DNA of 64,000 nt from an uncultured Sutterella sp. (GCA_900754475.1 CAAECY010000049.1:1-64000), one strand, 5' to 3'. Positions 40,382 through 51,011 are shown, counted from the first letter of the stretch. Made by a program: numbers and translations. The notes: generated by a model from the letters alone, not told the origin.

Positions 40382-41141
40382 TCTCGGAAACACCGCGCTC
40401 AAGTGGTGTACGCTCGACGATCCCCAACCCCGCACGGTCGTGCATCGCGACCGCACGGACTTCAAGGAAGCGCTCTACGCCGAGTGGCTCGCCCTGCGTC
40501 CGGAACGCGTGGTCGGATCCGCCGTGGCCGCTCCGAATCTGGCGTTTTCGATGAACAAATTCTTCAACGATCACGGTTGGGTTTGGGAGTGGCTGCGCCC
40601 GCAGGCGGTGTTTCGCAACGAAACGCTCACGCTCGTCAACTGCTACGACAACCCGATGCGACTCGGCGCCGATCGCTGGAACGCGGCGATCGGGGCGGTG
40701 AGCGCTTCTCCGGGGCGCACGCTTCTCGTCGTTCACATGGGAACGGCCACGACGGTCGACACCATCGTGCGCGAGTCCGAAGGGAGCTACCGGTTCGAGG
40801 GCGGGCGCATCGCGCCTGGACCCACGCTGATGCTCAAGGGCCTCACGGACGGGATCCCGACGCTTTCGAACGAAATGGGCGTCTGGCAGCCTTTCCCCAC
40901 CGCCACGCGCGACGCGATCGCGACGGGGATCATCGACGCGCAGGTGGGGCTCGTGTTGCGGGCGCTCGACGAGGCGACCCGCAAAGATCCGAATCCGTTG
41001 CTCCTCCTTGCGGGCGGGGCGGCGGGCTTCGTCGCGCCGCACCTCAAGGGGGCGATTCCCGAGTTGCGCGTTCATCACAATCTGGTACTTCAGGGGCTGG
41101 CTGCGCGTGCCGTCGCATCCGGGACCGAAACTGCGACATGA
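40362..41141 (+). CDS. coaX: Type III pantothenate kinase
   Basis: 259 residues of the ASKHA superfamily, first step of CoA synthesis. Phosphate-binding LLIDLGNTALKW, the pantothenate-binding NPMRLGADRWNAAIGA, catalytic and cation region VVHMGTATTVDTI and GGRIAPGPTLM are all visible. The type III enzyme is not feedback-inhibited by CoA in other bacteria. The ATG at 40362 follows GGAG and lies inside the end of birA; the birA-coaX pair is common in betaproteobacteria. Confidence 0.95.
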   Translation: MTTLLIDLGNTALKWCTLDDPQPRTVVHRDRTDFKEALYAEWLALRPERVVGSAVAAPNLAFSMNKFFNDHGWVWEWLRPQAVFRNETLTLVNCYDNPMRLGADRWNAAIGAVSASPGRTLLVVHMGTATTVDTIVRESEGSYRFEGGRIAPGPTLMLKGLTDGIPTLSNEMGVWQPFPTATRDAIATGIIDAQVGLVLRALDEATRKDPNPLLLLAGGAAGFVAPHLKGAIPELRVHHNLVLQGLAARAVASGTETAT

Positions 41142-41893
41142 GCAAATCGACCAACCTTTTCATCGGACTTCTGGCGGTCTCCGCCGCCGCTTCGTGCGCC
41201 TGGCTCTACGCGCAGGGCGAAACCGTCGTGACGAGCACCGTGCCCGCGGAGAGTTCGGCCGAAGCCGGACAGTTCGCGTACCGTCAGCCGGTGGTGGTCG
41301 CTCACGAGCGACGCGCCGAGGTGCCCGTCGATAGTGCGGAAACGGAAAAGCCCGCGGACGTGCCGGCGGGCAAACTCGGGGAGAACATTCCCGACCGGCC
41401 GGCCTTCGCCGCGCCGGAGGTTCCCGTCGACGAGTCGACGTGTCTTGCGGTCGGGCCGGTGCCGCAGGCCGAACTCCCCGCGGTCCGCCGCGCTCTGGAA
41501 AGTGCCGGGTTGCTCAATCGCGTCTGGGTCGAGGAAATCGGCGACGAAGAACGTTTCCGCGTTTCGGCGGGGCCCTTCAAGACCGCGAAGCAGGCGGCCA
41601 AGGCCGCGAAACTTCTGAAGACGGAAGCCATCGAGCCCTCGCAAACCGAGCGGGCCGAGGGGTACTTCCTCGAACTTCACCTTTTTGAGGGCGAGCGCTA
41701 CGCCGCCGACTGGGCCAAAGCGGTCGGAACGAAGCTTCGCCTCTCGAACCTGCGCGTGGAGCGGGTGGTGCTCGCCCGGTCGCCGGGCCTGAGGCTCACC
41801 TTCCGAAATCTCTCGTCGGACGAAAATCAACGGGTCCGGCGGTTCGCGCGCGAGATCGGCAAGGCGGGCGCAACCGCCTGCAATCCCGATTGA
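41138..41893 (+). CDS. SPOR-like membrane-anchored protein downstream of coaX
   Basis: 251 residues. A single N-terminal membrane segment (about 7-25, NLFIGLLAVSAAASCAWLYA) is followed by a disordered Glu/Pro-rich periplasmic stretch. A SPOR-like repeat begins near residue 103 (CLAVGPVPQAELPAVRRALE, then RFRVSAGPFKTAKQAAKAAK). SPOR domains bind glycan strands lacking stem peptides, often at the division site. The ATG overlaps the coaX stop (ATGA). The SPOR assignment is by pattern and moderately secure. Confidence 0.7.
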   Translation: MSKSTNLFIGLLAVSAAASCAWLYAQGETVVTSTVPAESSAEAGQFAYRQPVVVAHERRAEVPVDSAETEKPADVPAGKLGENIPDRPAFAAPEVPVDESTCLAVGPVPQAELPAVRRALESAGLLNRVWVEEIGDEERFRVSAGPFKTAKQAAKAAKLLKTEAIEPSQTERAEGYFLELHLFEGERYAADWAKAVGTKLRLSNLRVERVVLARSPGLRLTFRNLSSDENQRVRRFAREIGKAGATACNPD

Positions 41894-41912
41894 CGGACTC
41901 GCGGGCTCACGG

Positions 41913-41937
41913 CGACTCGGGCCCGGGGCCCGAGTCG
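41913..41937. terminator. Hairpin between converging SPOR-like and HIT genes
   Basis: Near-perfect palindrome CGACTCGGGCCC / GGGCCCGAGTCG in a 63-bp gap between converging stop codons. Very stable, but no T-run on either side, so it may stop transcription with Rho or serve RNA stability. Confidence 0.5.
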
Positions 41938-41956
41938 ATTCCGAATCGATCGAGAA

Positions 41957-42394
41957 TCAAGCCTGCTTCAGAGCGGCGTCCAAAAGCGCGGGCAAAACGG
42001 CGACGAGTCGCTCCTTGCGGGCGAGCCGTTCGGCGGTGACGTCGGCGGGCACGGCGCGCTTCGGGCTCCCCCAGGGCGAGTCCGGATAGTACGCGTCGTC
42101 GCGCCAGCGGGCCGTCAGGTGCCAGTGCAGGTGCGGGACCATGTTGCCGAACTGCGCCCAGTTGAGCTTGTCGGCCCGCAGGGTTTCCTTCATCGAGCGC
42201 TCGAGGCACATCAGAAGCGCCCACAGAACGCGACGCTCGTCCTCGGTGAGGTCCGACATGTCGGCGACGTGCCGTTCGCTCACGACGCGCAGGTACGCCG
42301 GAAAGCTCTCCGACGACGCGTCGATCACGTAAAAACCGCCCCCGCGCCAGATTTCGTTCGGATGGGGGTTCGCGCACAGTTCGCAGTGGTTCAT
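41957..42394 (-). CDS. HIT family nucleotide hydrolase
   Basis: 145 residues with the histidine-triad motif HLHWH in VPHLHWHLTARWRDD (about 88-100). The N-terminus has two Cys (CELCANP) that, with downstream residues, could bind zinc as in some HIT proteins. LRVVSERHVADMSDLTEDER is typical of bacterial HIT branches. It probably hydrolyses nucleoside phosphoramidates or dinucleotides. It is the last gene of the leftward mreB-to-HIT run, 16 bp after the 71-residue orphan. Confidence 0.9.
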   Translation of the reverse strand: MNHCELCANPHPNEIWRGGGFYVIDASSESFPAYLRVVSERHVADMSDLTEDERRVLWALLMCLERSMKETLRADKLNWAQFGNMVPHLHWHLTARWRDDAYYPDSPWGSPKRAVPADVTAERLARKERLVAVLPALLDAALKQA

Positions 42395-42410
42395 AGCGTC
42401 TCCTTGGGGC

Positions 42411-42626
42411 TCAGTCGACGAGGTGCACGACGCCGTCGTCGCCCTCGATGATGTCGTAGTCCCACTTCTTGTTGCCTTTCATGTCTTCAAGCCAGGCGGC
42501 GACGGGCAGATCGAGCTCTTCGAGCATGGCGTTGATGTAGCGTTCGGCTTCGAAGGGCGTGGCGAAATTGTCGATTTCGCCGTCCGCCCATTGCACGATG
42601 ACCTGGGTGACGCAGTCGCGACGCAT
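42411..42626 (-). CDS. Small acidic protein of unknown function (71 aa)
   Basis: 71 residues, starting MRRDCVTQVIVQWADGEIDN and ending EGDDGVVHLVD. Predicted mixed alpha/beta with a central helix (FEAERYINAMLEEL). I do not recognise the family. The start ATG is one base after the stop of the M20 peptidase gene and its stop is 16 bp before the HIT gene, so it is embedded in an operon, which supports translation. No signal peptide or metal motif. Confidence 0.7.
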   Translation of the reverse strand: MRRDCVTQVIVQWADGEIDNFATPFEAERYINAMLEELDLPVAAWLEDMKGNKKWDYDIIEGDDGVVHLVD

Positions 42627-42627
42627 G

Positions 42628-44040
42628 TTATCGGCCTCCTTGAGGAATCGACGCGACGACGCGGGCGATGACCTCGGTCAGCTTGGCGACGTAGTCGAGC
42701 GACAGGGATTCGTTCGGCGCGTGGGCGTTTTCCCGAGCGCCGAGCACCCCCGTATTGAGGAAGGGCGAGGTCGGGAAGGTTTCCGCAAAGTCCTTGAGCG
42801 TGCCGATCGAGGCGCCTTCGAAAAGCGTCATCGTTTCGCGGCCGAAGACGATGCGGCTCGCTTCGTTGAGGCTCTTGCGAAGCCACGGGTCGAGCTTCGG
42901 CGCGTCGAACCCGTCCTCGTAGCGCACGTCCGAAATCGTGACGCGGGCTCCCGAGGGAACGTCGGTCGTGAGCGTGCGGCGGATCGCTTCGAAGGCGCGT
43001 GCCGTGTCGACGCGCGGGGGGATGCGGAAAGAGAGTACGAGTGCGGTCGAGGGACGAATGAGGGCGCTCGCCTCTTCGGGCTTCGGAAGGCCCGAGGCGG
43101 CGAGGAAGCTGAGATTCGGCTCCCAGGACGTGCGCAGAATCGCTTCCTTCGGGTCCGTCGCGCGCGGTTGCGTCCCGCCCGCATAGTCGTATTCGCCGAG
43201 AACGGAGTCGCCGAGGAGCTCGGCGAGCCGTTCGACGGCCGCTTCGTGGTCTTTCGGGTATTCGGGCCAGCATTCGGGCACGAGCACGCGCCCCGTGGCG
43301 GGGTCGGAGAGGCGGTCGAGCAGTTGGCGCATCACGTCGAAGGAGCTCGGCACGAGCCCGCCCGCAACGCCCGAATGCACGGGCGTGTCGAGGACGTCCA
43401 CCTTCAATTCGAAGCTCACCACCCCGCGCAGCGACTGCGTGAGCCAGACGCGTTCGTAGTCCCGAACGCCGAGGTCGAGAATGCCGAGGAACGCGGGTTC
43501 GCCCATCGCGGGCGCCGCGTCCTGCAGGTATTCGGCAAGGCCCGCCGAGCCGCTTTCTTCATTGGTTTCGTAGAGACCGACCACGCGGGGACGGGCGATG
43601 CCCGCCCGATCGAGCGCCGCGACGGCCGTCAGGGCCGCGTAGTAGCTGTAGCCGTCGTCCGAGGTGCCGCGCCCGTAGAGGCGACCGTCGCGAACCACGG
43701 GCTCCCAGGGGCCGAGCCCCTCCGCCCAACCTTCGGTTTCGGGCTGCTTGTCGAAGTGCCCGTAGAAGAACGCGGGGCGCCCCGTATGGCCGCCCTCCGC
43801 GGGCAGGTCGAAAACGAGCACTGGGGTGAGGCCCGGGCGGTAGAGGATTTCGAAGCGCCCCTTCGGGAAGCGCTGCCGCCCCCAGCGGGCGGCGTCTTCG
43901 ACGGCTCGGACGAGCCAGCCGTTCTTTTCCCAATCGGGGTCGAAGACGCGGTTTTTGGCCGGAAGGCGCACGAAGGCCTTCAGCGCTTCGAGCGTTTCGC
44001 CTCGCCAGGAGGCTTCGATGATCTCGGAAATTCGATCCAT
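42628..44040 (-). CDS. M20 family metallopeptidase
   Basis: 470-residue di-zinc peptidase. Metal-binding and catalytic motifs are FFYGHFDKQPETEGW (His and catalytic Asp), GRGTSDDGYSYYAALTAVAA (bridging Asp), and ETNEESGSAGL (catalytic Glu-Glu). A lid domain follows at about 200-350. The family includes dipeptidases and deacylases; the GHFDKQP form resembles carnosinase/CNDP-type enzymes. No signal peptide, so probably cytosolic. The ATG at 44040 follows GAGGAA and lies 16 bp after rlpA. Substrate unknown. Confidence 0.87.
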   Translation of the reverse strand: MDRISEIIEASWRGETLEALKAFVRLPAKNRVFDPDWEKNGWLVRAVEDAARWGRQRFPKGRFEILYRPGLTPVLVFDLPAEGGHTGRPAFFYGHFDKQPETEGWAEGLGPWEPVVRDGRLYGRGTSDDGYSYYAALTAVAALDRAGIARPRVVGLYETNEESGSAGLAEYLQDAAPAMGEPAFLGILDLGVRDYERVWLTQSLRGVVSFELKVDVLDTPVHSGVAGGLVPSSFDVMRQLLDRLSDPATGRVLVPECWPEYPKDHEAAVERLAELLGDSVLGEYDYAGGTQPRATDPKEAILRTSWEPNLSFLAASGLPKPEEASALIRPSTALVLSFRIPPRVDTARAFEAIRRTLTTDVPSGARVTISDVRYEDGFDAPKLDPWLRKSLNEASRIVFGRETMTLFEGASIGTLKDFAETFPTSPFLNTGVLGARENAHAPNESLSLDYVAKLTEVIARVVASIPQGGR

Positions 44041-44056
44041 GACAGATTCCTCGCAC

Positions 44057-44926
44057 TCAGCGTTGAATGGCGAAAGCACCGACGCCGAGCATGCTTTTCA
44101 CGGTTTGCGCTTCGCGGCTCGCACGTTCGTGCGAGAAGTTCCGGCCGACGATCACGCGGTAGAGGCTGCCGTCGCGCACGATGCGCACCACGGTACTGTA
44201 GCCCCGGGAGGAGAGAACGGCTTCGGTGTGGGCGCCGAATTTTTCCGCGTTGTCGAGCGCCGCAAAGGAGCCGACCTGAACGCCCCAGCCCGAAGCGGGG
44301 GCGGTCACGGGATAGGCGCTCGAGCCCGTGTCGGGCGTCGTCGGGGTCGAGGCGCCCGCCGACGAGGTTTGCGTGTAGGAGCGCCAGGCGCCCGAAGCGA
44401 TTTCGGCGTTCGTGAGGCGAACCACTTCCACGCGGGCCGTCCCCTTGTTGACGTAGCCGAGCTCGTTCGCGGCGGCATACGAGAGGTCGATGATGCGGTT
44501 GTGCAGGAAAGGCCCGCGGTCGTTGACGCGAACGATCACGGATTTGCCGTTGTCGAGATTGGTGACGCGCGCGTAGGAGGGCAGCGGCATCGTCGTGTGG
44601 GCGGCCGTCATGGCGTACATGTCGTACGTTTCGCCGATCGACGTTTTGTTCCCGTGGAATTGCTTCCCGTACCAGGAGCCGATCCCCGTCTGCTTCATGG
44701 CGACGTCGCTCGTCACGGGCGTGTAGCGCTTGCCCATGACGGTGTAGGGACGCAGCGACGCTTTGTAGAAGGACTCGACCTTCGGAGTGGCGCCCGCGCT
44801 CGAGGTCGAGACGGGAATCGTCGGAGGACCGTCGTTCTGGTAGTACTTGCCGGAATTGTCCACGGACCCGCAACCCGCGAGCATGAGAGCGGCGGCGATC
44901 GCCGCGAATCGAGTCAGAAAATGCAT
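44057..44926 (-). CDS. rlpA: Septal/lateral-wall lipoprotein RlpA (lytic transglycosylase-like)
   Basis: 289 residues. A lipoprotein signal (LMLAGC, Cys19) is followed by a double-psi beta-barrel domain (about 80-170: GIGSWYGKQFHGNKTSIGET, YAMTAAHTTMPLPSYARVTN, VIVRVNDRGPF). The His and Asp needed for transglycosylase activity in the Pseudomonas enzyme are present (AAH, VND). A C-terminal SPOR domain (about 215-289: GWGVQVGSFAALDNAEKFG) completes it. It cleaves naked glycan strands. Placed directly after rodA, the usual location. Confidence 0.93.
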   Translation of the reverse strand: MHFLTRFAAIAAALMLAGCGSVDNSGKYYQNDGPPTIPVSTSSAGATPKVESFYKASLRPYTVMGKRYTPVTSDVAMKQTGIGSWYGKQFHGNKTSIGETYDMYAMTAAHTTMPLPSYARVTNLDNGKSVIVRVNDRGPFLHNRIIDLSYAAANELGYVNKGTARVEVVRLTNAEIASGAWRSYTQTSSAGASTPTTPDTGSSAYPVTAPASGWGVQVGSFAALDNAEKFGAHTEAVLSSRGYSTVVRIVRDGSLYRVIVGRNFSHERASREAQTVKSMLGVGAFAIQR

Positions 44927-44952
44927 GGTGCCTTTCCCAGGAAGGTAAGGTG

Positions 44953-46065
44953 TCAATCGCGGGATTCCGCGGAAATCGAAAGCAGAATGCCCGAAGACAT
45001 TCCCAAAATCAAAAGCGCCGTCCCCCCGTAACTCATGAAGGGCAGAGGAACGCCCACGACGGGGAGAATGCCGCTCACCATACCCATGTTGACGAAGGTG
45101 TACGTAAAGAACATCGTACCGATGGCGCCCGCGAGGAGGCGCGAGAAACGCGTCGGGGCGTTGGCGGCGATGTAGAAACTCCGGCCGATGAGAATCGTGT
45201 AGAGCCCGAGAAGGAGCACGTTGCCCACGAACCCGAACTCCTCGCCGTACACGGCGAAGAGAAAGTCGCTCGTTCGTTCCGGAATGAAGTCGAGGTGGGC
45301 CTGCGTGCCCTGCATCCAGCCCTTCCCGGAAAAGCCCCCCGAACCGATGGCAATCAGCGCCTGCAGCGTGTGAAAGCCCTTCCCGAGCGGGTCGGTCGTC
45401 GGGTCGATGAGGGTGAGAATGCGCTCGCGCTGATAGTCGTGCAGCAGGGTCCAGATGACGGGAAGCGACCCGAGGAGCGCAATGAGGCCCGCGAGAATGA
45501 TCTTGTAGTTGAGGCCCGCGAAGAAAATCACCGCAAAGCCCGCAATCGCGACGAGGATCGAGGTCCCGAGGTCGGGCTGCTTCAAAATGAACGCGATCGG
45601 CACGACCGCGATGGCCGCGGCGACGAGGTGGTCCCACCAGACGACGGATTCGCCGCGGCGGTAGTAGTACCAGGCGAGCATCATCGGAAGCGCGAGCTTC
45701 ATGATTTCGGAGGGCTGAATGCGTACGCCGACGTTGAGCCAGCGGGTGGCGCCTTTGACGGTGATGCCCGCGACGTGCGTGAGCGCGAGCAGTACGACGC
45801 CGAGCACGAAAAGCGGCAGAGCCGCTTTTTGGAACCACTTCTCGGGAATGCTCGCCACGACGAACATCATGACGCCCGCCACGACGATGTTGCGGACCTG
45901 GTCTTCGATGCGCCACGGGAAGCTGTAGCCCGCAGAAAAGAGCGCGATGAAGCCCACCGTGGTGATCGTGACCACGATGGCGAGAAGCATCAGGTCGACG
46001 CGCAGAAAGCGCGACAGGAGCCAACGGCCGCAGAGAGCACTTCGGTGTGAGAGAACGTCAAACAT
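44953..46065 (-). CDS. rodA: Rod-shape peptidoglycan polymerase RodA
   Basis: 370-residue SEDS glycosyltransferase with about ten membrane helices. Landmarks are KGATRWLNVGVRIQPSEIMK, LKQPDLGTSILVAIAGFAVIF, the long extracellular loop with GKGWMQGTQAHLDFIPERTS, and LPFMSYGGTALL near the C-terminus. It polymerises glycan chains with its partner PBP2, encoded directly upstream. Confidence 0.96.
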   Translation of the reverse strand: MFDVLSHRSALCGRWLLSRFLRVDLMLLAIVVTITTVGFIALFSAGYSFPWRIEDQVRNIVVAGVMMFVVASIPEKWFQKAALPLFVLGVVLLALTHVAGITVKGATRWLNVGVRIQPSEIMKLALPMMLAWYYYRRGESVVWWDHLVAAAIAVVPIAFILKQPDLGTSILVAIAGFAVIFFAGLNYKIILAGLIALLGSLPVIWTLLHDYQRERILTLIDPTTDPLGKGFHTLQALIAIGSGGFSGKGWMQGTQAHLDFIPERTSDFLFAVYGEEFGFVGNVLLLGLYTILIGRSFYIAANAPTRFSRLLAGAIGTMFFTYTFVNMGMVSGILPVVGVPLPFMSYGGTALLILGMSSGILLSISAESRD

Positions 46066-46077
46066 GTCGGGTCTCCG

Positions 46078-47988
46078 TCATCGGCGTCGGTCGGAGGGCT
46101 TCTTGGTCTCGGTGATCAGGGCGTGACCCGAAGGCGGCGGAAGTCCGAGGGAATTTTTCCCCGTCAGCCAGTAGTCGATCACCTCGCGGGCGACGGGAGC
46201 CGCCGCCTTCGCACCGAAGCCGCCGTTTTCGACCAGCACCGCCAGTGCGATTTTGGGGTTCTTCGCGGGCGCGAACGCGATGAAGAGCGCATGGTCGTGA
46301 TGGCGCCGCGCGAGCTTCTTTTCGTCGTACTTGTCTTCCTGGGCGATCGTCACCACCTGGGCGGTGCCGGTCTTGCCCGCCACGCTGTAGGGCGCGCCCT
46401 GGAAAACGGAACGGGCCGTCCCCGTTTTCGTCACGTCGGTCATGCCGGCGACGACCACGTCGAGATTGGCGCGCTTGAGCGGGATGGTCTCCACGGGTTC
46501 GCGGGCGACGTAGGTTTTCTCGCCTGTCACCGGATCGATCGTGGCGTTCACGAGATGCGGGCGCATGACGACGCCGCCGTTGGCGAGCGTCGCCGTGGCG
46601 TGCGCGAGCTGCAGGAGCGTGAAGGCGTTGTACCCCTGACCGACCCCGATCGAGGGCGTGTCGCCCACGTACCAGGGTTCCTTGAAGCGCTGCTCCTTCC
46701 ACTGACGGTTCGGCAGAATGCCCGTCTGTTCGCCCACCAGGTCGATGCCGGTTTTCTGACCGAATCCCCAGGGCTTCATGAATTCGTAAATGCGGTCGAC
46801 GCCGAGCTGCGTGGCGAGCCAGTAGTAGTAGACGTCGGACGAAACAGCAATCGACTTGCGGATGGAGAGCGGCCCCTTGGGCGCGCCCGTCATGTCGCGG
46901 AAGCGGTGCTTGCCGATCGAGAAGACGCCCGTGTCGTTGAGAACGTAGTCGATCGTCGTGGCGCCCGACTCGAGACCGGCGAGCGCCATGAAGGGCTTGT
47001 ACGTGGAGCCGATCGGATAAATCCCGCGCATGGCGCGGTTCAGAAGGGGCTTTTCTTCCGACTGCGTGAGTTCCGACCAGGAGTCGGGGTCGATCCCGCC
47101 CGGGAAGAGGTTCGGGTCGTAGGTCGGCAGCGACGCGAACGCGAGAATGGCGCCCGTCTTCGGTTCGATGGCGATGACCGCCCCCGTCTTACCCTTCATG
47201 GCCGCTTCGGTGACGCGCTGAAGGTTCAGGTCGACGGTGAGTTCGAGGTTGTGACCGGGGAGGGCCGCTTCCAGGTCGAGCGTGCGCACCGCGTGGCCGC
47301 CCGCCGTGATTTCCAGGCTTTCGTGGCCCGGACGACCGTGGAGGAGCGCCTCGTAACTGCGCTCAAGACCGACCTTGCCGATGTTGCGCGCGCCTTCGTA
47401 GAGGGGGAGCGACCCCTCCGAGTCGAGACGCTTCTGGTCCGAAGCCGAAATCGAGCCGATGTAGCCGATGAAGTGGCTCCCGGTGGCGCCGTTCGGATAG
47501 ACGCGGTACTCGCGCTGATTGATTTCGACGCCGGGGAAGCGCCAGCGCTGACCGATGAAGGTCGCCACCTCTTCGTCGGTAAGTTCGGCGCGAATCGGGA
47601 TCGAATCGTAGCGGTTGAGGTCTTCGCGCAGTCGACGGAAACGCCGACGGTCCGCGGGCGTGATCGAAATCACTTTCGCGAGTTCGTCGATCGTGGCGTT
47701 GACGTTTTTGACCTTGTCGGGCGTGATTTCGAGCGAATAGGCGAGCACGTTCCCGGCGACGAGCGTTTGGTTGCGGTCGAAAATGAGACCGCGGGAGCCC
47801 TGCGTCGTAATGGAAACGGTGCGGTTGCGCTCGGCGCGCTCCACGTACGCGCTCTGATTGATGATCTGCAACCAGGCAAAGCGCGCGACGAGCAGCGAGA
47901 AGGCCGCCAGAATGAGACCGAAGGCGACGAGCAGGCGACGACGAAAGGGCTTGACGTCTTTCTCTTCGGGTTTGAAGTCGAGGCTCAT
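46078..47988 (-). CDS. mrdA: Penicillin-binding protein 2 (transpeptidase)
   Basis: 636-residue class B PBP. An N-terminal anchor (about 19-38, LLVAFGLILAAFSLLVARFA) and pedestal domain precede the transpeptidase domain. Its motifs are SxxK in IGSTYKPFMA (about 330), SxD in AVSSDVYYYW, and KTG in VAGKTGTAQVV (about 545). It cross-links lateral-wall peptidoglycan with RodA. Starts 10 bp after mreD. Confidence 0.96.
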   Translation of the reverse strand: MSLDFKPEEKDVKPFRRRLLVAFGLILAAFSLLVARFAWLQIINQSAYVERAERNRTVSITTQGSRGLIFDRNQTLVAGNVLAYSLEITPDKVKNVNATIDELAKVISITPADRRRFRRLREDLNRYDSIPIRAELTDEEVATFIGQRWRFPGVEINQREYRVYPNGATGSHFIGYIGSISASDQKRLDSEGSLPLYEGARNIGKVGLERSYEALLHGRPGHESLEITAGGHAVRTLDLEAALPGHNLELTVDLNLQRVTEAAMKGKTGAVIAIEPKTGAILAFASLPTYDPNLFPGGIDPDSWSELTQSEEKPLLNRAMRGIYPIGSTYKPFMALAGLESGATTIDYVLNDTGVFSIGKHRFRDMTGAPKGPLSIRKSIAVSSDVYYYWLATQLGVDRIYEFMKPWGFGQKTGIDLVGEQTGILPNRQWKEQRFKEPWYVGDTPSIGVGQGYNAFTLLQLAHATATLANGGVVMRPHLVNATIDPVTGEKTYVAREPVETIPLKRANLDVVVAGMTDVTKTGTARSVFQGAPYSVAGKTGTAQVVTIAQEDKYDEKKLARRHHDHALFIAFAPAKNPKIALAVLVENGGFGAKAAAPVAREVIDYWLTGKNSLGLPPPSGHALITETKKPSDRRR

Positions 47989-47998
47989 GGTCGAACCC

Positions 47999-48526
47999 TC
48001 AGAGGTCGTCCGCGGCGCTGCGACGCTGCGGCGTCGACATCAGCCACGACCAGAGGGGCCAGAGGAGCGCCCCCGTGAAGCTCTGAAGGAACCACGAGAA
48101 GCCCGGCCAGAGTCCGTCGAACCACAGACGAACGAGCATGACGAGCACCTGCGCGACGAGCAGAATCGGCAGCACGTGCAACGCCTGCCCGAAAAGCCCG
48201 AACCACGGGAGACGGCGATGGAGCGAGTACGCGATGAAGGCGAGCGTCACGTAGGCGAGCGGCTGCTGACCGAGCACGTTCCCGTTGTGCACGTCCATGA
48301 GAATGCCGCACACGAACGCCACCGTCATGCCGACGCTGCGGGGCTGATGCACCGTCCAGTAAACAAGGGTGATCGCAAAGAAGTCGGGCAGCCAGAACCA
48401 CTGCGCGGTCGTGCCGAGGATGTTGAGAACGTACGAGAAAAGGAACGTTCCGAAAATCCAGAAGGGCGACGCCGGTCGGGCGATGTGGCCGTGTTCGTTC
48501 GGCGGCAGGGGAGTGAACGGCGTCAT
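47999..48526 (-). CDS. mreD: Rod shape-determining protein MreD
   Basis: 175-residue membrane protein with about five helices; features include GTTAQWFWLPDFFAITLVYW and FVCGILMDVHNGNVLGQQPL, the conserved D-x-x-x-G-x-x-x-G region of MreD. Part of the elongasome linking MreC to PBP2/RodA. Overlaps the mreC stop by four bases. Confidence 0.93.
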   Translation of the reverse strand: MTPFTPLPPNEHGHIARPASPFWIFGTFLFSYVLNILGTTAQWFWLPDFFAITLVYWTVHQPRSVGMTVAFVCGILMDVHNGNVLGQQPLAYVTLAFIAYSLHRRLPWFGLFGQALHVLPILLVAQVLVMLVRLWFDGLWPGFSWFLQSFTGALLWPLWSWLMSTPQRRSAADDL

Positions 48527-49416
48527 CGGGGAGCTCTGCGGCGAATGGTGGTTTCTTCGGGTTTCTCGAGGGCGGCCGTCGGATTCGGGTCGACGAGGAT
48601 GACGGTCGCGAAGCGCAGATCCGAGAGATCCACCGACGGAGTGGCGCTCACGCGCTTGTAGGTTTCACCGGGCTGATAGGCGGTGTCGCGTACGGTCCCG
48701 ACCGTGATGTTGGGCGGGAAGAGCCGGTCGAGTCCGGTCGTGACGAGTCGGTCGCCGGGTTCGACGTCGGCGCCCGGAGCGACGAAGAGCACGTCGAGAA
48801 GCTCCTCGCCCGTGCCGGAAGCGATGTAGCGCTCGCCGGTGCGCTCGTTCATGACGGAAATCTGCTGATTGTGGTCCGTGACGAGCGTGATTTCGGAGAG
48901 ATGCGCGACGACGCGGGAGACCTGCCCGAGCGCCCCCATGGCGCCGATGACGGGCATGCCGACCTGAATCCCGGCGCTCTCGCCGAGATTGATCTGGATG
49001 CGACGCGTGAAGCTGTCGGCGACGCGACCGAGCACTTCGCCCGTGACGACGCGGTTCCCGGAGCGGGGAACGGCCTCGACGAGGGCGCGCAGGCGCGTGT
49101 TTTCGAGCTCAAGCTCCTCGTAACGGGCGGCCTTGAGCTGCAGGAGCTGATTCTCTTCGGAGAGTCGGTCGTTTTCCGCCTTCAGGGTCTTTTTGCTGAC
49201 GAAGTAGCCCGCTCCCTGACCGAGCATCTGCCCGGGCAGGGCGATCAGCTCGGTGAGCGGAGCGGTGAAGCTCACGACGGTGCTCCGGAAGCTGTCGAGC
49301 GCCCGAAGCCGACCGTCGACGAGGATCATGACGAGAGCGGCGAGAACAAAAAGGATGAATCGGACCCGGGCGGGCACGCCCTGACGAAAGAGAGGAGGGG
49401 GACCGTATTCCATCAT
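48523..49416 (-). CDS. mreC: Rod shape-determining protein MreC
   Basis: 297 residues. One N-terminal membrane helix (about 18-35) is followed by a coiled coil (about 75-110, rich in Leu/Glu/Asn: NDRLSEENQLLQLKAARYEE) and a periplasmic beta domain with RNGxVT-like segments (GNRVVTGEVLGRVADSF, GMPVIGAMGALGQVSRV). It forms filaments that activate PBP2. Two adjacent ATG codons start it (49416, 49413). Confidence 0.95.
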   Translation of the reverse strand: MMEYGPPPLFRQGVPARVRFILFVLAALVMILVDGRLRALDSFRSTVVSFTAPLTELIALPGQMLGQGAGYFVSKKTLKAENDRLSEENQLLQLKAARYEELELENTRLRALVEAVPRSGNRVVTGEVLGRVADSFTRRIQINLGESAGIQVGMPVIGAMGALGQVSRVVAHLSEITLVTDHNQQISVMNERTGERYIASGTGEELLDVLFVAPGADVEPGDRLVTTGLDRLFPPNITVGTVRDTAYQPGETYKRVSATPSVDLSDLRFATVILVDPNPTAALEKPEETTIRRRAPR

Positions 49417-49426
49417 GACGGGGACG

Positions 49427-50590
<1,164 letters not shown>

Positions 50591-50723
50591 CTAGTTGAAC
50601 GTCCGTCGTAGCTTCTCGCTCCCCCTTCCGGCCCGAATTCGTTGTGTTTGAGTGTTACCGGGGTGCCCTCGGCACCGGGGAGACGGATTCCCGAAACCAT
50701 CATTTTTTTGCGACGTAACGAAC

Positions 50724-51011
50724 ATGTCTCTCAGCGAGGACGATATCCGCCGCATCGCCGACCTCGGTCGCATCGACATTACCGACGAGCAGGTCTTGGC
50801 CATGCAGGGCGAACTCAACGACATCTTCCGGATGATTGAAAAAATCCGCTCGGTCGACACCGAGGGCATCGCTCCGATGCCCAATCCCCACGACGGCGTG
50901 CAACGCCTGCGCGCCGACGCGGTGACCGAACCCGAAGATCGTCAGGAAAATATGAAAAACGCTCCGGAACAGGCCGAAGGATGCTTCCTGGTTCCGCAGG
51001 TGATTGAGTGA
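50724..51011 (+). CDS. gatC: Asp/Glu-tRNA amidotransferase subunit C
   Basis: 95 residues that clamp GatA to GatB. Family features are [20 protein letters not shown] and the C-terminal region [30 protein letters not shown]. GatCAB makes Gln-tRNA and/or Asn-tRNA by transamidation of mischarged tRNAs. The start ATG at 50724 is chosen from the family's N-terminus. A 253-bp divergent gap separates it from mreB; an AT-rich stretch around 50571-50600 probably holds the promoters. Confidence 0.94.
   Translation: MSLSEDDIRRIADLGRIDITDEQVLAMQGELNDIFRMIEKIRSVDTEGIAPMPNPHDGVQRLRADAVTEPEDRQENMKNAPEQAEGCFLVPQVIE

Noticed and set aside
46123..48078. A 651-codon plus-strand frame antisense to mrdA
   Set aside because: Low-complexity Arg/Glu/Val-rich shadow of a gene with all PBP2 motifs intact.
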